Assembly: GCA_029979145.1 (NCBI GenBank)
Contig: JAPOIC010000139.1
Location: forward strand, 1 to 5,750
Source of the DNA: Opitutaceae bacterium
Lineage (GTDB): Bacteria; Verrucomicrobiota; Verrucomicrobiia; Opitutales; Opitutaceae
DNA length: 5,750 bases
Reading direction: 5' to 3'
Part shown: one piece after another, positions 1 through 5,750 of the stretch
How the letters are laid out: every line of letters starts with the position of its first letter
Numbering within the stretch: position 1 is the first letter of the stretch
Position numbers and translations under genes: made by a program
Notes under the pieces: generated by a model
Told to the model about the DNA's origin: nothing
The model's database searches: none
What the model saw: only the letters and a program-made list of their open reading frames with translations

Positions 1-1104
1 CGAGCCGATCTCCGCCATTTGCGGGCTCTGCGGATAGAAAATGAGCGTGACGCAGGCGATGATGTTCTCGTCGATTTCAAAGACGTAGAACTGATCGATA
101 TTCTTCTCGATCGCCTGCTGGGTGCGGTGCACAATCTCCTCGCGCTTCACCGCGGCCCGGGTGAGGCTGTAGATGAAACGCACGTCGCGCCGCGTGGCCT
201 TGCGGATCTGCTGGTAGTCGTTGCCGTAGATCAGCGTGCCGACGCCCTCGTTGGAGAAGATCTCGTTGAGGAGGCTGTCGAAGAGCCGGCCGTCGACGAT
301 GTGCACGCGCGGCGTGCCGGTGTCGATGGCGCGCACGGCATTGATTGCCTTGGACCGGCAGAGCTCGGCAATTTGGTCGGGCGCCTCTGTCGCCTGCTTG
401 CGCAGGACTTCGACCGAAATCTGCGGACGGAGCTCGCCGTTAATGACGAGTCCGGGTTGCGGCGTGAGGTAAATGATCTTCGTGGCGTGCAACGCCTCGG
501 CCAACTCGGCGGCGAGCAGGTCGGAGTTCACGCGCAGGGAGCGGCCGTCGGGACCGAAGGCCAGCGGCGCCATCACCGGGATAACCTGATCCTTGATCAG
601 GCTGACGATGAAATCCTTGTCGATGCGCTCGACCTTGCCGGTGAACTGGTGGTCGACGCCCTTGATGATGCCCATCGGCAGTGCGCGCACGGAGTTCGTG
701 ATCACGCCCTTGAGGTTGTTTTGCGCTAAGCCCTCGAGGATGAGGTGCGAAACGCGTGACGACGCCCGAATGGCGAGGTCGAGGGTGGCGGCGTCGGTCA
801 CGCCGGCGCCGTAAACATCGGAGATGGGAATGTTGCGGAGCTGCGAGAGCTCCTGAATCTGCCGGCCGATGCCGTGCACGAGCACGACCTTGATGCCGAG
901 GCTGCGCAGCACGGCGATGTCGACGAGCAGGTTGCTGAAGTTCTCGTCGGCGATGATCGAGCCATCGAGGGCGATGACGAAGATCTGCCCCTGGAATCGG
1001 GGCACGTATTGGAGAATCCCACGGAGGTCCGTGGGCTTGATCGTGGTGGCAAGGGCCGGCGTGGTGGCGGCCCCGGCCGGCGGCTGGGTCGTGCCGTTCG
1101 TCAT
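1..1104 (-). CDS. argA: N-acetylglutamate synthase (amino-acid N-acetyltransferase), 3' end outside window
   Basis: The enzyme transfers acetyl from acetyl-CoA to glutamate, the first step of arginine synthesis, in the cytoplasm. I translated this frame by hand: 368 codons run from ATG at 1104 to base 1 with no stop. Residues 1-22 are a Thr/Ala/Pro-rich tail. Residues 25-295 are an amino-acid-kinase-like domain, with FVIALDG at 42-48, VVLVHGIGRQIQ at 73-84, and GVGTLIY at 287-293. The position of the catalytic Lys of true NAG kinases is not Lys (IALDG), as expected in ArgA. A GNAT domain starts near IRKATRRD (300-307), continues through IEKNIDQFYVFE (332-343), and is cut at AEIGS, where E. 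coli ArgA (about 443 aa) reads GEMAC. About 75 C-terminal residues are probably missing. No clear Shine-Dalgarno precedes the ATG. It lies 38 bases downstream of the membrane-protein gene on the same strand, so co-transcription is likely. Confidence 0.93.
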   Translation of the reverse strand, partial: MTNGTTQPPAGAATTPALATTIKPTDLRGILQYVPRFQGQIFVIALDGSIIADENFSNLLVDIAVLRSLGIKVVLVHGIGRQIQELSQLRNIPISDVYGAGVTDAATLDLAIRASSRVSHLILEGLAQNNLKGVITNSVRALPMGIIKGVDHQFTGKVERIDKDFIVSLIKDQVIPVMAPLAFGPDGRSLRVNSDLLAAELAEALHATKIIYLTPQPGLVINGELRPQISVEVLRKQATEAPDQIAELCRSKAINAVRAIDTGTPRVHIVDGRLFDSLLNEIFSNEGVGTLIYGNDYQQIRKATRRDVRFIYSLTRAAVKREEIVHRTQQAIEKNIDQFYVFEIDENIIACVTLIFYPQSPQMAEIGS

Positions 1105-1142
1105 GGCGGGACGGGAGGTTCTCGTGGAAGTCGGGGCGTTCG

Positions 1143-1775
1143 TCAATTCACTTGCAGGGTCCAACTGAGGGACGAATCCCGGCCGGCCAAGAGCACTTGG
1201 TAGCGCCCGGGCTTGAGCACGCCGCCCGGCAGCACGACGCGCAGGTGCGTGGTATTGCGCCGCGTGGTCAGGTCGCCGGCGAGGGGCTCGACCTCCGGCG
1301 CGATGATCAGCAGGTCACCCTGCACATAAAGGAAAGCGCCGGCGAGTTGATGATGCGCATCGCCCGCGTCGCAGTCGAAGCCCAGCGTGAGGCCGAGCAT
1401 GCCATTCATGACGGTTGCGCCATAGACGGCCGCGTAACCCGACGGCAGGGCGGGTTGATCAAAGAGACTATCCTTGAGCGCGGTGTGGAGGCCGCCGGTG
1501 GCGCGGGTGGCGTCGAGCTGCGCCAGCGGCGTGGCGGGACCTGCGGCGTTGTCGGCCGGTTGTTCGGCAGTGAGCGGCACGCGTTGGAAGCCGGCGGTCA
1601 GGAGATTGTGGGTCTGGCCGCGCGTCTTCAGGTCGTTGTGGGGTTCGTAGGCGCGGTTCGGCTTGCGGTAGTGCAGCGTGATGAAGGTGTAGCCGATGAT
1701 GAACACCACGATGGCAGCCGCGACCCCGGCCATGGGCCACGGGCGTTGCGGGGGTTGAGGAGCGGGTGAGTTCAT
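1143..1775 (-). CDS. Membrane-anchored protein of unknown function
   Basis: This 210-aa protein belongs to no family I recognise. It has a Pro-rich cytoplasmic start (residues 1-14), one hydrophobic helix (about 15-34, MAGVAAAIVVFIIGYTF) without a lipobox, then a basic/polar stretch (HYRKPN). A low-complexity Ala/Pro linker spans about 70-95. The C-terminal part (about 115-210) looks beta-rich, with repeated short hydrophobic strands and a closing LKPGRYQVLLAG segment. Topology is probably N-in, with the bulk in the periplasm. The outline (one N-terminal helix plus a small beta domain ending in a GxY strand) recalls FixH-type proteins, but no cytochrome oxidase genes are nearby and I do not assign it. 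The start at 1775 gives the full N-terminus; Met15 (1733) is a possible alternative. No Shine-Dalgarno is visible. It is first in a leftward unit with argA and divergent from proS. Confidence 0.8.
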   Translation of the reverse strand: MNSPAPQPPQRPWPMAGVAAAIVVFIIGYTFITLHYRKPNRAYEPHNDLKTRGQTHNLLTAGFQRVPLTAEQPADNAAGPATPLAQLDATRATGGLHTALKDSLFDQPALPSGYAAVYGATVMNGMLGLTLGFDCDAGDAHHQLAGAFLYVQGDLLIIAPEVEPLAGDLTTRRNTTHLRVVLPGGVLKPGRYQVLLAGRDSSLSWTLQVN

Positions 1776-1811
1776 CCGGGGAGAGTGGAGTTACGGCGCG
1801 GGCGGGGGCGC

Positions 1812-1829
1812 GCGCAAATAAATTTGCGC
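1812..1829. promoter_or_regulatory. Perfect inverted repeat in divergent promoter region (candidate operator)
   Basis: GCGCAAAT at 1812-1819, spacer AA, then ATTTGCGC at 1822-1829 form an 8+8 perfect palindrome. It lies 36 bases upstream of the leftward gene start (1775) and 33 bases upstream of proS (1863). It is the only AT-rich patch in this very GC-rich gap, so it may also supply a -10-like element (TAAATT at 1819-1824, no convincing -35). The two-base spacer is too short for a stable RNA hairpin loop, and no U-tract follows, which favours a dimeric DNA-binding protein site over a terminator. This is inference only. Confidence 0.4.
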
Positions 1830-1862
1830 CGGGCGGAGGCGGCTGTTTCGTTGGCGGACTCC

Positions 1863-3629
1863 ATGAAACCTTGGTCCCAGTTCTTCATCCCCACGCTCAA
1901 GGAAAGCCCGGCCGACGCCGAGATCGCGTCGCACAAGCTCCTCGTGCGCGCGGGGCTCGTGCGCAAGCTTGGCGGCGGTCTGTACACCTACCTGCCGCTG
2001 GGGCAGCGCGTGATGCGGAAGATCACGGAAATCTGTCGCGAGGAAATGGACCGCGCCGGCGCCATCGAGCTGTGGATGCCGCACCTCCATCCGGCCGAAA
2101 ACTGGCAGCAGGGTCCGCGCTGGACGGCGACCCGCGAGATCATGTTCCGCGCCGACACGGCCGGTGATGGCAAACGCCTGGCCAAGGAGCCGGAATTCGT
2201 GCTCGGCCCAACTCATGAAGAGGTCATCACGCCGCTCATCAAGGCGGAAATCACGAGCTACCGCGACCTGCCGAAAAACTTTTATCAGATCGCCACGAAG
2301 TTCCGGAACGAGATCCGGCCGCGCTACGGACTGATGCGCGCGCGCGAATTCGTGATGATGGATGCGTATTCCTTCGACGCCGACGAACCCGGTGCGGTGA
2401 AAAGCTACGAAGCGATGAAGCGCGCCTACGAGGCGTTCTTCAAGCGCCTCGGTGTGCTCGCCATCGCCGTCGAGGCCGATACTGGCGTGATGGGCGGCAG
2501 CTACTCGCACGAATTCATGGTCCCCGCCGAGATCGGCGACGATGACATCATATATTGCGAAGCCTCGGGCTATGCGGCCAACCGCGAGAAGGCCACCAGC
2601 GGGTTGGTGCCTGCCGACTTGGCCGACGCCGCGCCGACGGGCGACGTCGAGAAGTTTGCCACCCCGGGCGTGGTGACGATCGCTGCGCTGGAGGCTGCGC
2701 CTTACAACGTGCCTGCCGACCAGCAGTTCAAGACCCTCGTCTACATCGGCGACGGCAAGCCCTTCGTGGTCATCCTTCGCGGCAGCGACGAGCTCGAGGA
2801 AGCCAAGTTGGGCGCCCTCGGCTTTTCCGTGGTGCGTCCGGCCACGCCCGAGGAAATCGCCCCGGTGCTCGGCGCCAAGCCCGGCAGTCTCGGTGCGGTC
2901 AAGGGCACGCTCAAGGCGCCGGAGGCACTGGCGGGTGTCTTTGCCGATCACGCGATCCGCTTGGTGGGCAACGGCACGACCGGCGCCAACGAGGACGGTT
3001 TCCATTTGCACAACGTCAACGTGACCCGCGATCTCGCGATCACGCGCTTCGGCGATTTTCGCCGCGTGCGCGCGGGCGAACCGTGTCCGCTCTCGGGCGA
3101 GCCCCTCAAGAGCCGTCGCGGCATCGAAGTGGGCCACGTGTTCGTGCTCGGCACGAAGTATTCCGACCAATTCAACGCGGTCTACACCGACGACCAGAAG
3201 CAATCGCATCCGATGGTGATGGGCTGCTACGGCATTGGCGTGAGCCGGACGTTGCAGGCGATTATCGAACAGAGCCATGATGGCGATGGGATCCGCTGGC
3301 CCTGGCCGGCGGCGCCTTTCCAGATCATAGTCACCTTGCTCGACCCCAACGATGAGGCCGCCACCGCCAAGGCACGCGAACTCGCGGAGATCGCGGAGAA
3401 AGCCGGCGCCGATGTCCTCGTTGATGACCGCGACGAACGTCCGGGCGTGAAGTTCAAGGATGCGGATCTCATTGGCATTCCTTTGCGCCTCACTGTGGGC
3501 GGTCGCGGCCTCAAGGAAGGCGTGATCGAATTGAAGTGGCGCACTGAAAAGGCCGCCAAGAAGATTCCGCTCGCGGAGGCGACGGCCGCCGTCGAAGCAG
3601 CGGTTCGTTCGGCGAGCGCGGGGGCATGA
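1863..3629 (+). CDS. proS: Prolyl-tRNA synthetase, bacterial type with editing domain
   Basis: This cytoplasmic class II enzyme charges tRNA-Pro with proline. The protein is 588 aa (E. coli 572). Motif 1 region is about 40-75 (TYLPLG at 42-47), and GPTHEE is at 115-120. Motif 2 runs about 146-171, from TKFRNE to the DAYSF segment with the conserved Arg/Glu residues. Motif 3 is about 452-463 (VMGCYGIGVSRT). An inserted editing domain fills about 225-410; Lys315 in ELEEAK and His381 in DGFH appear to match residues used to clear Ala-tRNA-Pro. The anticodon-binding domain spans about 484-575 (DDRDERPGVKF at 521-531). I chose ATG 1863 because family homology begins with its MKPWSQFFIP; a GTG at 1785 would add 26 unrelated residues and run through the palindrome. 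A weak GGCGGA precedes the ATG. Its stop overlaps the clpS start (ATGA), so the two are probably coupled. Confidence 0.97.
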   Translation: MKPWSQFFIPTLKESPADAEIASHKLLVRAGLVRKLGGGLYTYLPLGQRVMRKITEICREEMDRAGAIELWMPHLHPAENWQQGPRWTATREIMFRADTAGDGKRLAKEPEFVLGPTHEEVITPLIKAEITSYRDLPKNFYQIATKFRNEIRPRYGLMRAREFVMMDAYSFDADEPGAVKSYEAMKRAYEAFFKRLGVLAIAVEADTGVMGGSYSHEFMVPAEIGDDDIIYCEASGYAANREKATSGLVPADLADAAPTGDVEKFATPGVVTIAALEAAPYNVPADQQFKTLVYIGDGKPFVVILRGSDELEEAKLGALGFSVVRPATPEEIAPVLGAKPGSLGAVKGTLKAPEALAGVFADHAIRLVGNGTTGANEDGFHLHNVNVTRDLAITRFGDFRRVRAGEPCPLSGEPLKSRRGIEVGHVFVLGTKYSDQFNAVYTDDQKQSHPMVMGCYGIGVSRTLQAIIEQSHDGDGIRWPWPAAPFQIIVTLLDPNDEAATAKARELAEIAEKAGADVLVDDRDERPGVKFKDADLIGIPLRLTVGGRGLKEGVIELKWRTEKAAKKIPLAEATAAVEAAVRSASAGA

Positions 3630-3931
3630 CGTTGGTCCACGCGAATACGCAGGAAAAGCCGCAGTCCGAAACGCTCACCGAGCTCGCGCTCGAGGGGCGC
3701 TGGCGCGTCGTGGTGCTGAATGATCCGGTGAACCTCATGTCGTATGTCGTGATGGTTTTCCGCAAGGTCTTCGGTTTCGACGAAACCCGCGCCCGCAAAC
3801 ATATGATGGAGGTGCACGAGCTGGGCCGGTCCGTGGTCTGGACGGGATTGCGCGAGCAGGCCGAGGCCTACGTTTACACCTTGCAACAGTGGCATCTCAC
3901 CGCGGTGTTGGAGGCGGATGAAACGCATTGA
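3626..3931 (+). CDS. clpS: ATP-dependent Clp protease adaptor ClpS
   Basis: ClpS delivers proteins with N-terminal destabilising residues (N-degrons) to a ClpA/ClpC-ClpP protease in the cytoplasm. The protein is 101 aa, normal for the family: a flexible N-terminal tail (1-24), then the ClpS core (25-98). The degron-pocket residues are present: Asn32 and Asp33 (E. coli N34, D35), the gatekeeper-like Met38 (E. coli M40) and His64 in MEVHELG (E. coli H66). The segment LNDPVNLMSYV differs from the proteobacterial NDDYTPMEFV, with Pro in place of the second Asp and Asn in place of Thr, and resembles actinobacterial ClpS. It starts inside the proS stop (ATGA, 4-base overlap) and overlaps the next gene by 14 bases, so the three are very likely one coupled transcript. 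No clpA, clpC or clpP lies in the window. Confidence 0.93.
   Translation: MTLVHANTQEKPQSETLTELALEGRWRVVVLNDPVNLMSYVVMVFRKVFGFDETRARKHMMEVHELGRSVVWTGLREQAEAYVYTLQQWHLTAVLEADETH
3910..3914 (+). promoter_or_regulatory. Ribosome binding site for the DUF2017-like gene, inside clpS
   Basis: GGAGG lies within the clpS coding end, only three bases before ATG 3918. It is the clearest Shine-Dalgarno match at any gene start in the window and supports that start. The spacing is shorter than the usual 5-9 bases, so initiation may depend partly on ribosomes terminating at the clpS stop 14 bases downstream. Confidence 0.45.
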
Positions 3932-4379
3932 GGTGAAGCTCAGCGTCGACGTCGTCGCCCCGCTCCTCGACGTCGTGCGAGCCGTAGCGGACGACCTGCG
4001 GGCGCAGCCCTCGCCGGCAATGCAGCTGGGCGACATGGATCCCGACCTGGCGGCCGCGTGGCGGGCCGAACTGGTGGCCGGCCAACAGGCGGACCTCGAC
4101 CTGATGCTGGGCATGTTCAAAGAGGAATTCTTTCGCGACGGCACGATCACTCTCGACGGCAGCAACGCCGAGGCGGTGCTGCGTGCGAGTGCCGCGGTGC
4201 GGCTGAGGCTGCGGTCGGCGCATTTGGAAGGGATTGAGGAAGAGGAATTGGAGAGCGGAGCTGTCGAACTGGAAGAGCTGCCCGAGCCCGTGCGTCGGCC
4301 CTTCGTTTGCTACCTGTTTCTGGCCACGCTGCAGGAATTGATCATCCAGCACCTCGACCCGGCGACGCCGGAGAGTTGA
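3918..4379 (+). CDS. DUF2017-like protein, ClpS partner gene
   Basis: This is a 153-aa soluble, probably mostly helical protein with no signal peptide. In order it has an N-terminal amphipathic segment (1-30), a helix rich in Ala and acidic residues (42-72), a segment VLRASAAVRLRLRSAHL (87-103), an acidic run (104-121, nine or more Glu), and a C-terminal hydrophobic helix (129-146, YLFLATLQELIIQHL). The pattern of a central Arg/Leu-rich helix and a final aromatic/Leu-rich helix, together with its place directly after clpS, matches my memory of DUF2017, a family of unknown function next to clpS in Actinobacteria. Family membership is inferred, not searched. It overlaps clpS by 14 bases. A role in N-degron recognition or ClpS regulation is a guess from context. 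Confidence 0.75.
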   Translation: MKRIEVKLSVDVVAPLLDVVRAVADDLRAQPSPAMQLGDMDPDLAAAWRAELVAGQQADLDLMLGMFKEEFFRDGTITLDGSNAEAVLRASAAVRLRLRSAHLEGIEEEELESGAVELEELPEPVRRPFVCYLFLATLQELIIQHLDPATPES

Positions 4380-4406
4380 GGCAGGGGAAGATTCGGTGAT
4401 TCGCGT

Positions 4407-4434
4407 TTGACGGCGACAGTGGCCGACCTACCGT
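4407..4434 (+). promoter_or_regulatory. Probable sigma70-type promoter of the 6S-like RNA
   Basis: TTGACG at 4407-4412 matches five of six bases of the -35 consensus (TTGACA). After a 16-base spacer comes TACCGT at 4429-4434, a weak -10 of the sort often seen in GC-rich genomes. The predicted start, about seven bases on, falls at 4441, exactly where the long closing stem of the RNA begins. That coincidence is the main support. The rest of 4380-4406 shows no gene and no clear terminator for the upstream operon. Confidence 0.5.
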
Positions 4435-4440
4435 GAATCG

Positions 4441-4620
4441 ACACCCTGTGGTGTGCGAGGTGCTTTCATTAAACAGCTCTTTGCCTTTGAAATCCTACGG
4501 GAGCCAAGACCGCTGCGGAAGCTGCTAGGCCGTAAACCGGAAAGCAAACGCTGCGAGGGAGGCGCCCACCTGAACATAAAAAGGACCAGAGCCTTTGGGC
4601 ACACGGCACCGGCGGGGTGT
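4441..4620 (+). ncRNA. ssrS: Candidate 6S RNA (RNA polymerase-binding regulatory RNA)
   Basis: 6S RNA mimics an open promoter, binds RNA polymerase holoenzyme and tunes transcription in stationary phase. Seen here: a 13-bp closing stem pairs 4441-4453 with 4607-4620, with one bulged G (4611) and two G-U pairs. After an asymmetric interruption, TGC (4454-4456) can pair with GCA (4599-4601) and AGGTG (4458-4462) with CACCT (4567-4571). A small hairpin on the 3' side is AAAGG/CCTTT (4580-4584 with 4592-4596). A large central loop follows, then an apical arm with TTTGC/GCAAA (4480-4484 with 4544-4548) and TACGG/CCGTA (4496-4500 with 4530-4534). Length near 180 nt, the 5' CCTGTGGTGTGCGA and the 3' GGCACCGGCGGGG resemble the conserved ends of 6S RNAs. 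It does not match tmRNA, RNase P or SRP RNA cores. A structured mRNA leader is the alternative. Confidence 0.65.
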
Positions 4621-4632
4621 AACTCTTTCCCC

Positions 4633-4980
4633 ATGAATCCGCACGAACTCACCAGCCTGCATTTCCTCCACGTCTTCTCGGCGATCGCGCTTGTCGCCAC
4701 CACCTTCTATGCGTGCGCTGGCGCGCCCGAAACCCGTAAAAGGGTCCTGATGTGGAGTGGCATCGCCAGCCTGGTGGTCGCGCTCACCGGCATCCGGATG
4801 TGGCAGGGCATCTATGGCTTCGCCGGTGGCTGGGCCATCGTGAAGTTGTTCTGCTGGCTCGGGCTCTCGGCTTTTGGCGGTTTGGCCTATCGCCGGCGCG
4901 CCCAAGCCTCGCTGTGGTTGATTCTGACCTTGTTGCTCACCGCGGCCGCCTTGCTGATGATTTACGTCCGGCCGTTCTAA
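4633..4980 (+). CDS. Small four-helix membrane protein of unknown function
   Basis: This 115-aa inner-membrane protein has four predicted helices at about residues 9-29, 38-55, 67-86 and 92-112, with short loops. The positive clusters TRKR (34-37) and YRRR (86-89) suggest both ends of the chain face the periplasm. HFLHVFSA (10-17) and the His residues in helix 1 are reminiscent of small CopD/SirB2-like membrane proteins, but I cannot assign a family. I chose ATG 4633 because the hydrophobic protein begins there; an in-frame GTG at 4453 would add 60 residues translated from the structured RNA. There is no Shine-Dalgarno in the usual place: the nearest G-rich stretch is inside the 3' strand of the RNA stem, about 14 bases upstream. 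The next gene starts ten bases after its stop, so the two probably share a transcript. Confidence 0.8.
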   Translation: MNPHELTSLHFLHVFSAIALVATTFYACAGAPETRKRVLMWSGIASLVVALTGIRMWQGIYGFAGGWAIVKLFCWLGLSAFGGLAYRRRAQASLWLILTLLLTAAALLMIYVRPF

Positions 4981-4990
4981 GCCGCGCCTG

Positions 4991-5750
4991 ATGGACGGCT
5001 CGATCTGCGGCGTCTGGGTGGATGATGAGGGCCGGGCGCACACGGCTCGGCGCCAGAACGACGGCCGTCGGGTTGAGGGCGTGGAACCGTTTCGGCCCTT
5101 TGCCTGGCTGCAGGCGATGCCGGCCGAGAGTGTGACCGGCGTGGCAATCGAGCGACTGAACGGCGAGGGAACCTACGGGCTGCTGGCCCAGGCGGATGCG
5201 TTGGAAAACTTCCAAGGCTTTGTGCGGCTGGCACGCGATGCGGGCGGAGTGGATGTGCTGCGACCGTTCGAGAGCCAATTTCTGCTTCAGCAGCGCCAGC
5301 GCCTCTACGCCGAGTTGAATTTTCCGGACCTGCGCCGGTGTCAGCTCGACATCGAGACGGCGTCCACCGACGGTGGGTTCAGTGACGCCCGTTTGCCGAA
5401 TGATCGCGTGCTCGCGATCGGCCTGAGGCAGGGAAGCAAAAATCGATTGCTGGTGCTGGCGGAGGAGACGGACGCGGCGGAAAAGGCACTGCTGGTGGAA
5501 CTGAATGAAGCCTTGACGGCACTGGATCCCGACGTGATCGAGGGGCATAATATTTTCAAGTTCGACCTCGACTACCTGCGCCAACGCTGCCGCAAGCACA
5601 AGGTGCCCTGCGCGTGGGGTCTGTTTGGTCAGAACGCGACCTTTCGCAAAAGCCGCTTGAAAGTCGCGGAGCGTTGGGTGGATTTTCCTCGCTGCGATCT
5701 GCCGGGGCGCGCGGTCGTTGACACCTACCTGCTGGTGCAGCTTTACGATA
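4991..5750 (+). CDS. Family B DNA polymerase-type protein, N-terminal part with 3'-5' exonuclease domain; 3' end outside window
   Basis: Translated by hand, 253 codons are open from ATG 4991 to the window end. Residues 1-105 are a poorly conserved N-terminal domain, as in archaeal-type PolB and E. coli Pol II. The exonuclease domain follows: Exo I is QLDIET (Asp120, Glu122). Exo II is EGHNIFKFDLDYL (184-196; Asn187 and Asp192), preceded by DPDVI as in PolB proteins. A later PGRAVVDTYLL (238-248) resembles the conserved GR..xD segment that follows in PolB. Exo III and the polymerase palm lie beyond the window, so polymerase activity is inferred. Such enzymes usually act in DNA repair or damage-tolerant synthesis. 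Alternatives are an exonuclease-only member of the RNase H-like PolB superfamily, or an inactive relative. No Shine-Dalgarno is visible, and the start lies ten bases after the membrane-protein stop. Confidence 0.87.
   Translation, partial: MDGSICGVWVDDEGRAHTARRQNDGRRVEGVEPFRPFAWLQAMPAESVTGVAIERLNGEGTYGLLAQADALENFQGFVRLARDAGGVDVLRPFESQFLLQQRQRLYAELNFPDLRRCQLDIETASTDGGFSDARLPNDRVLAIGLRQGSKNRLLVLAEETDAAEKALLVELNEALTALDPDVIEGHNIFKFDLDYLRQRCRKHKVPCAWGLFGQNATFRKSRLKVAERWVDFPRCDLPGRAVVDTYLLVQLYD

Noticed and set aside
19..729. A 236-codon plus-strand frame at the window start
   Set aside because: It is antisense to argA, whose minus-strand translation matches the family along its whole length.
1152..1769. 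A 205-codon plus-strand frame opposite the membrane-anchored protein
   Set aside because: The minus-strand frame has a proper membrane helix and sits in line with argA; the plus-strand product is Gly/Arg/Val-rich without features. The choice is less certain than for argA.
1785..1862. GTG start that would extend ProRS by 26 residues
   Set aside because: The added residues are Arg/Ala-rich, do not resemble ProRS, and cross the palindrome; ATG 1863 begins at the normal family N-terminus.
1791..3278. A 495-codon open frame on the minus strand opposite proS
   Set aside because: It lies wholly antisense to a well-supported proS, and its product is rich in His/Arg/Ala with no recognisable domain, typical of a shadow frame in GC-rich coding DNA.
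3227..4165. A 312-codon minus-strand frame across proS, clpS and the DUF2017-like gene
   Set aside because: It is antisense to three overlapping supported genes and is a Ser/Arg/Ala-rich shadow.
4398..4439. GATTC (4398-4402) and GAATC (4435-4439) as a terminator or operator around the promoter
   Set aside because: The arms are only five bases, far apart, with no U-tract; chance occurrence is likely.
4453..4632. In-frame 60-residue N-terminal extension of the small membrane protein
   Set aside because: It would be read through the whole candidate 6S RNA, is basic and unlike the hydrophobic protein, and ATG 4633 gives a natural start.
4937..5599. A 220-codon minus-strand frame opposite the polymerase gene
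   Set aside because: The plus strand carries clear Exo I and Exo II motifs in a continuous frame.

Overview
The window is GC-rich and tightly packed, and looks like core chromosome of a free-living bacterium. The gene set fits Verrucomicrobiota, perhaps an Opitutaceae-like lineage: a ProRS with an editing domain, a ClpS followed by a DUF2017-like gene, and a family B DNA polymerase-type gene. That placement is inference from gene content and composition. No mobile element, CRISPR array, tRNA or rRNA gene was seen.

Layout. Bases 1-1775 hold two leftward genes. A small protein with one N-terminal membrane anchor (1775 to 1143) is followed after 38 bases by argA (1104 to beyond base 1), which encodes N-acetylglutamate synthase, the first enzyme of arginine synthesis. 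A short divergent gap (1776-1862) contains a perfect 8+8 inverted repeat and separates these from a rightward block. That block is proS (1863-3629), clpS (3626-3931) and a DUF2017-like gene (3918-4379). All three overlap end to start, so they are very probably co-transcribed and translationally coupled.

Bases 4380-4632 do not look coding. They hold a promoter-like pair of hexamers and, starting seven bases after its -10 box, a roughly 180-nt segment that folds like 6S RNA, the small RNA that binds RNA polymerase. Thirteen bases after it begins a small four-helix membrane protein (4633-4980). Ten bases further on begins a family B DNA polymerase/exonuclease gene (4991 onward), cut by the window end.

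How they fit together: proS, clpS and the DUF2017-like gene link tRNA charging to N-degron proteolysis. The possible 6S RNA sits between this translation/proteolysis unit and the next two genes. The items most worth following are the unannotated 6S-like RNA, the coupled clpS/DUF2017-like pair, and the palindrome in the divergent promoter region. Both edge genes (argA and the polymerase) are open at the window boundary, so they are easily missed by stop-to-stop ORF calling.
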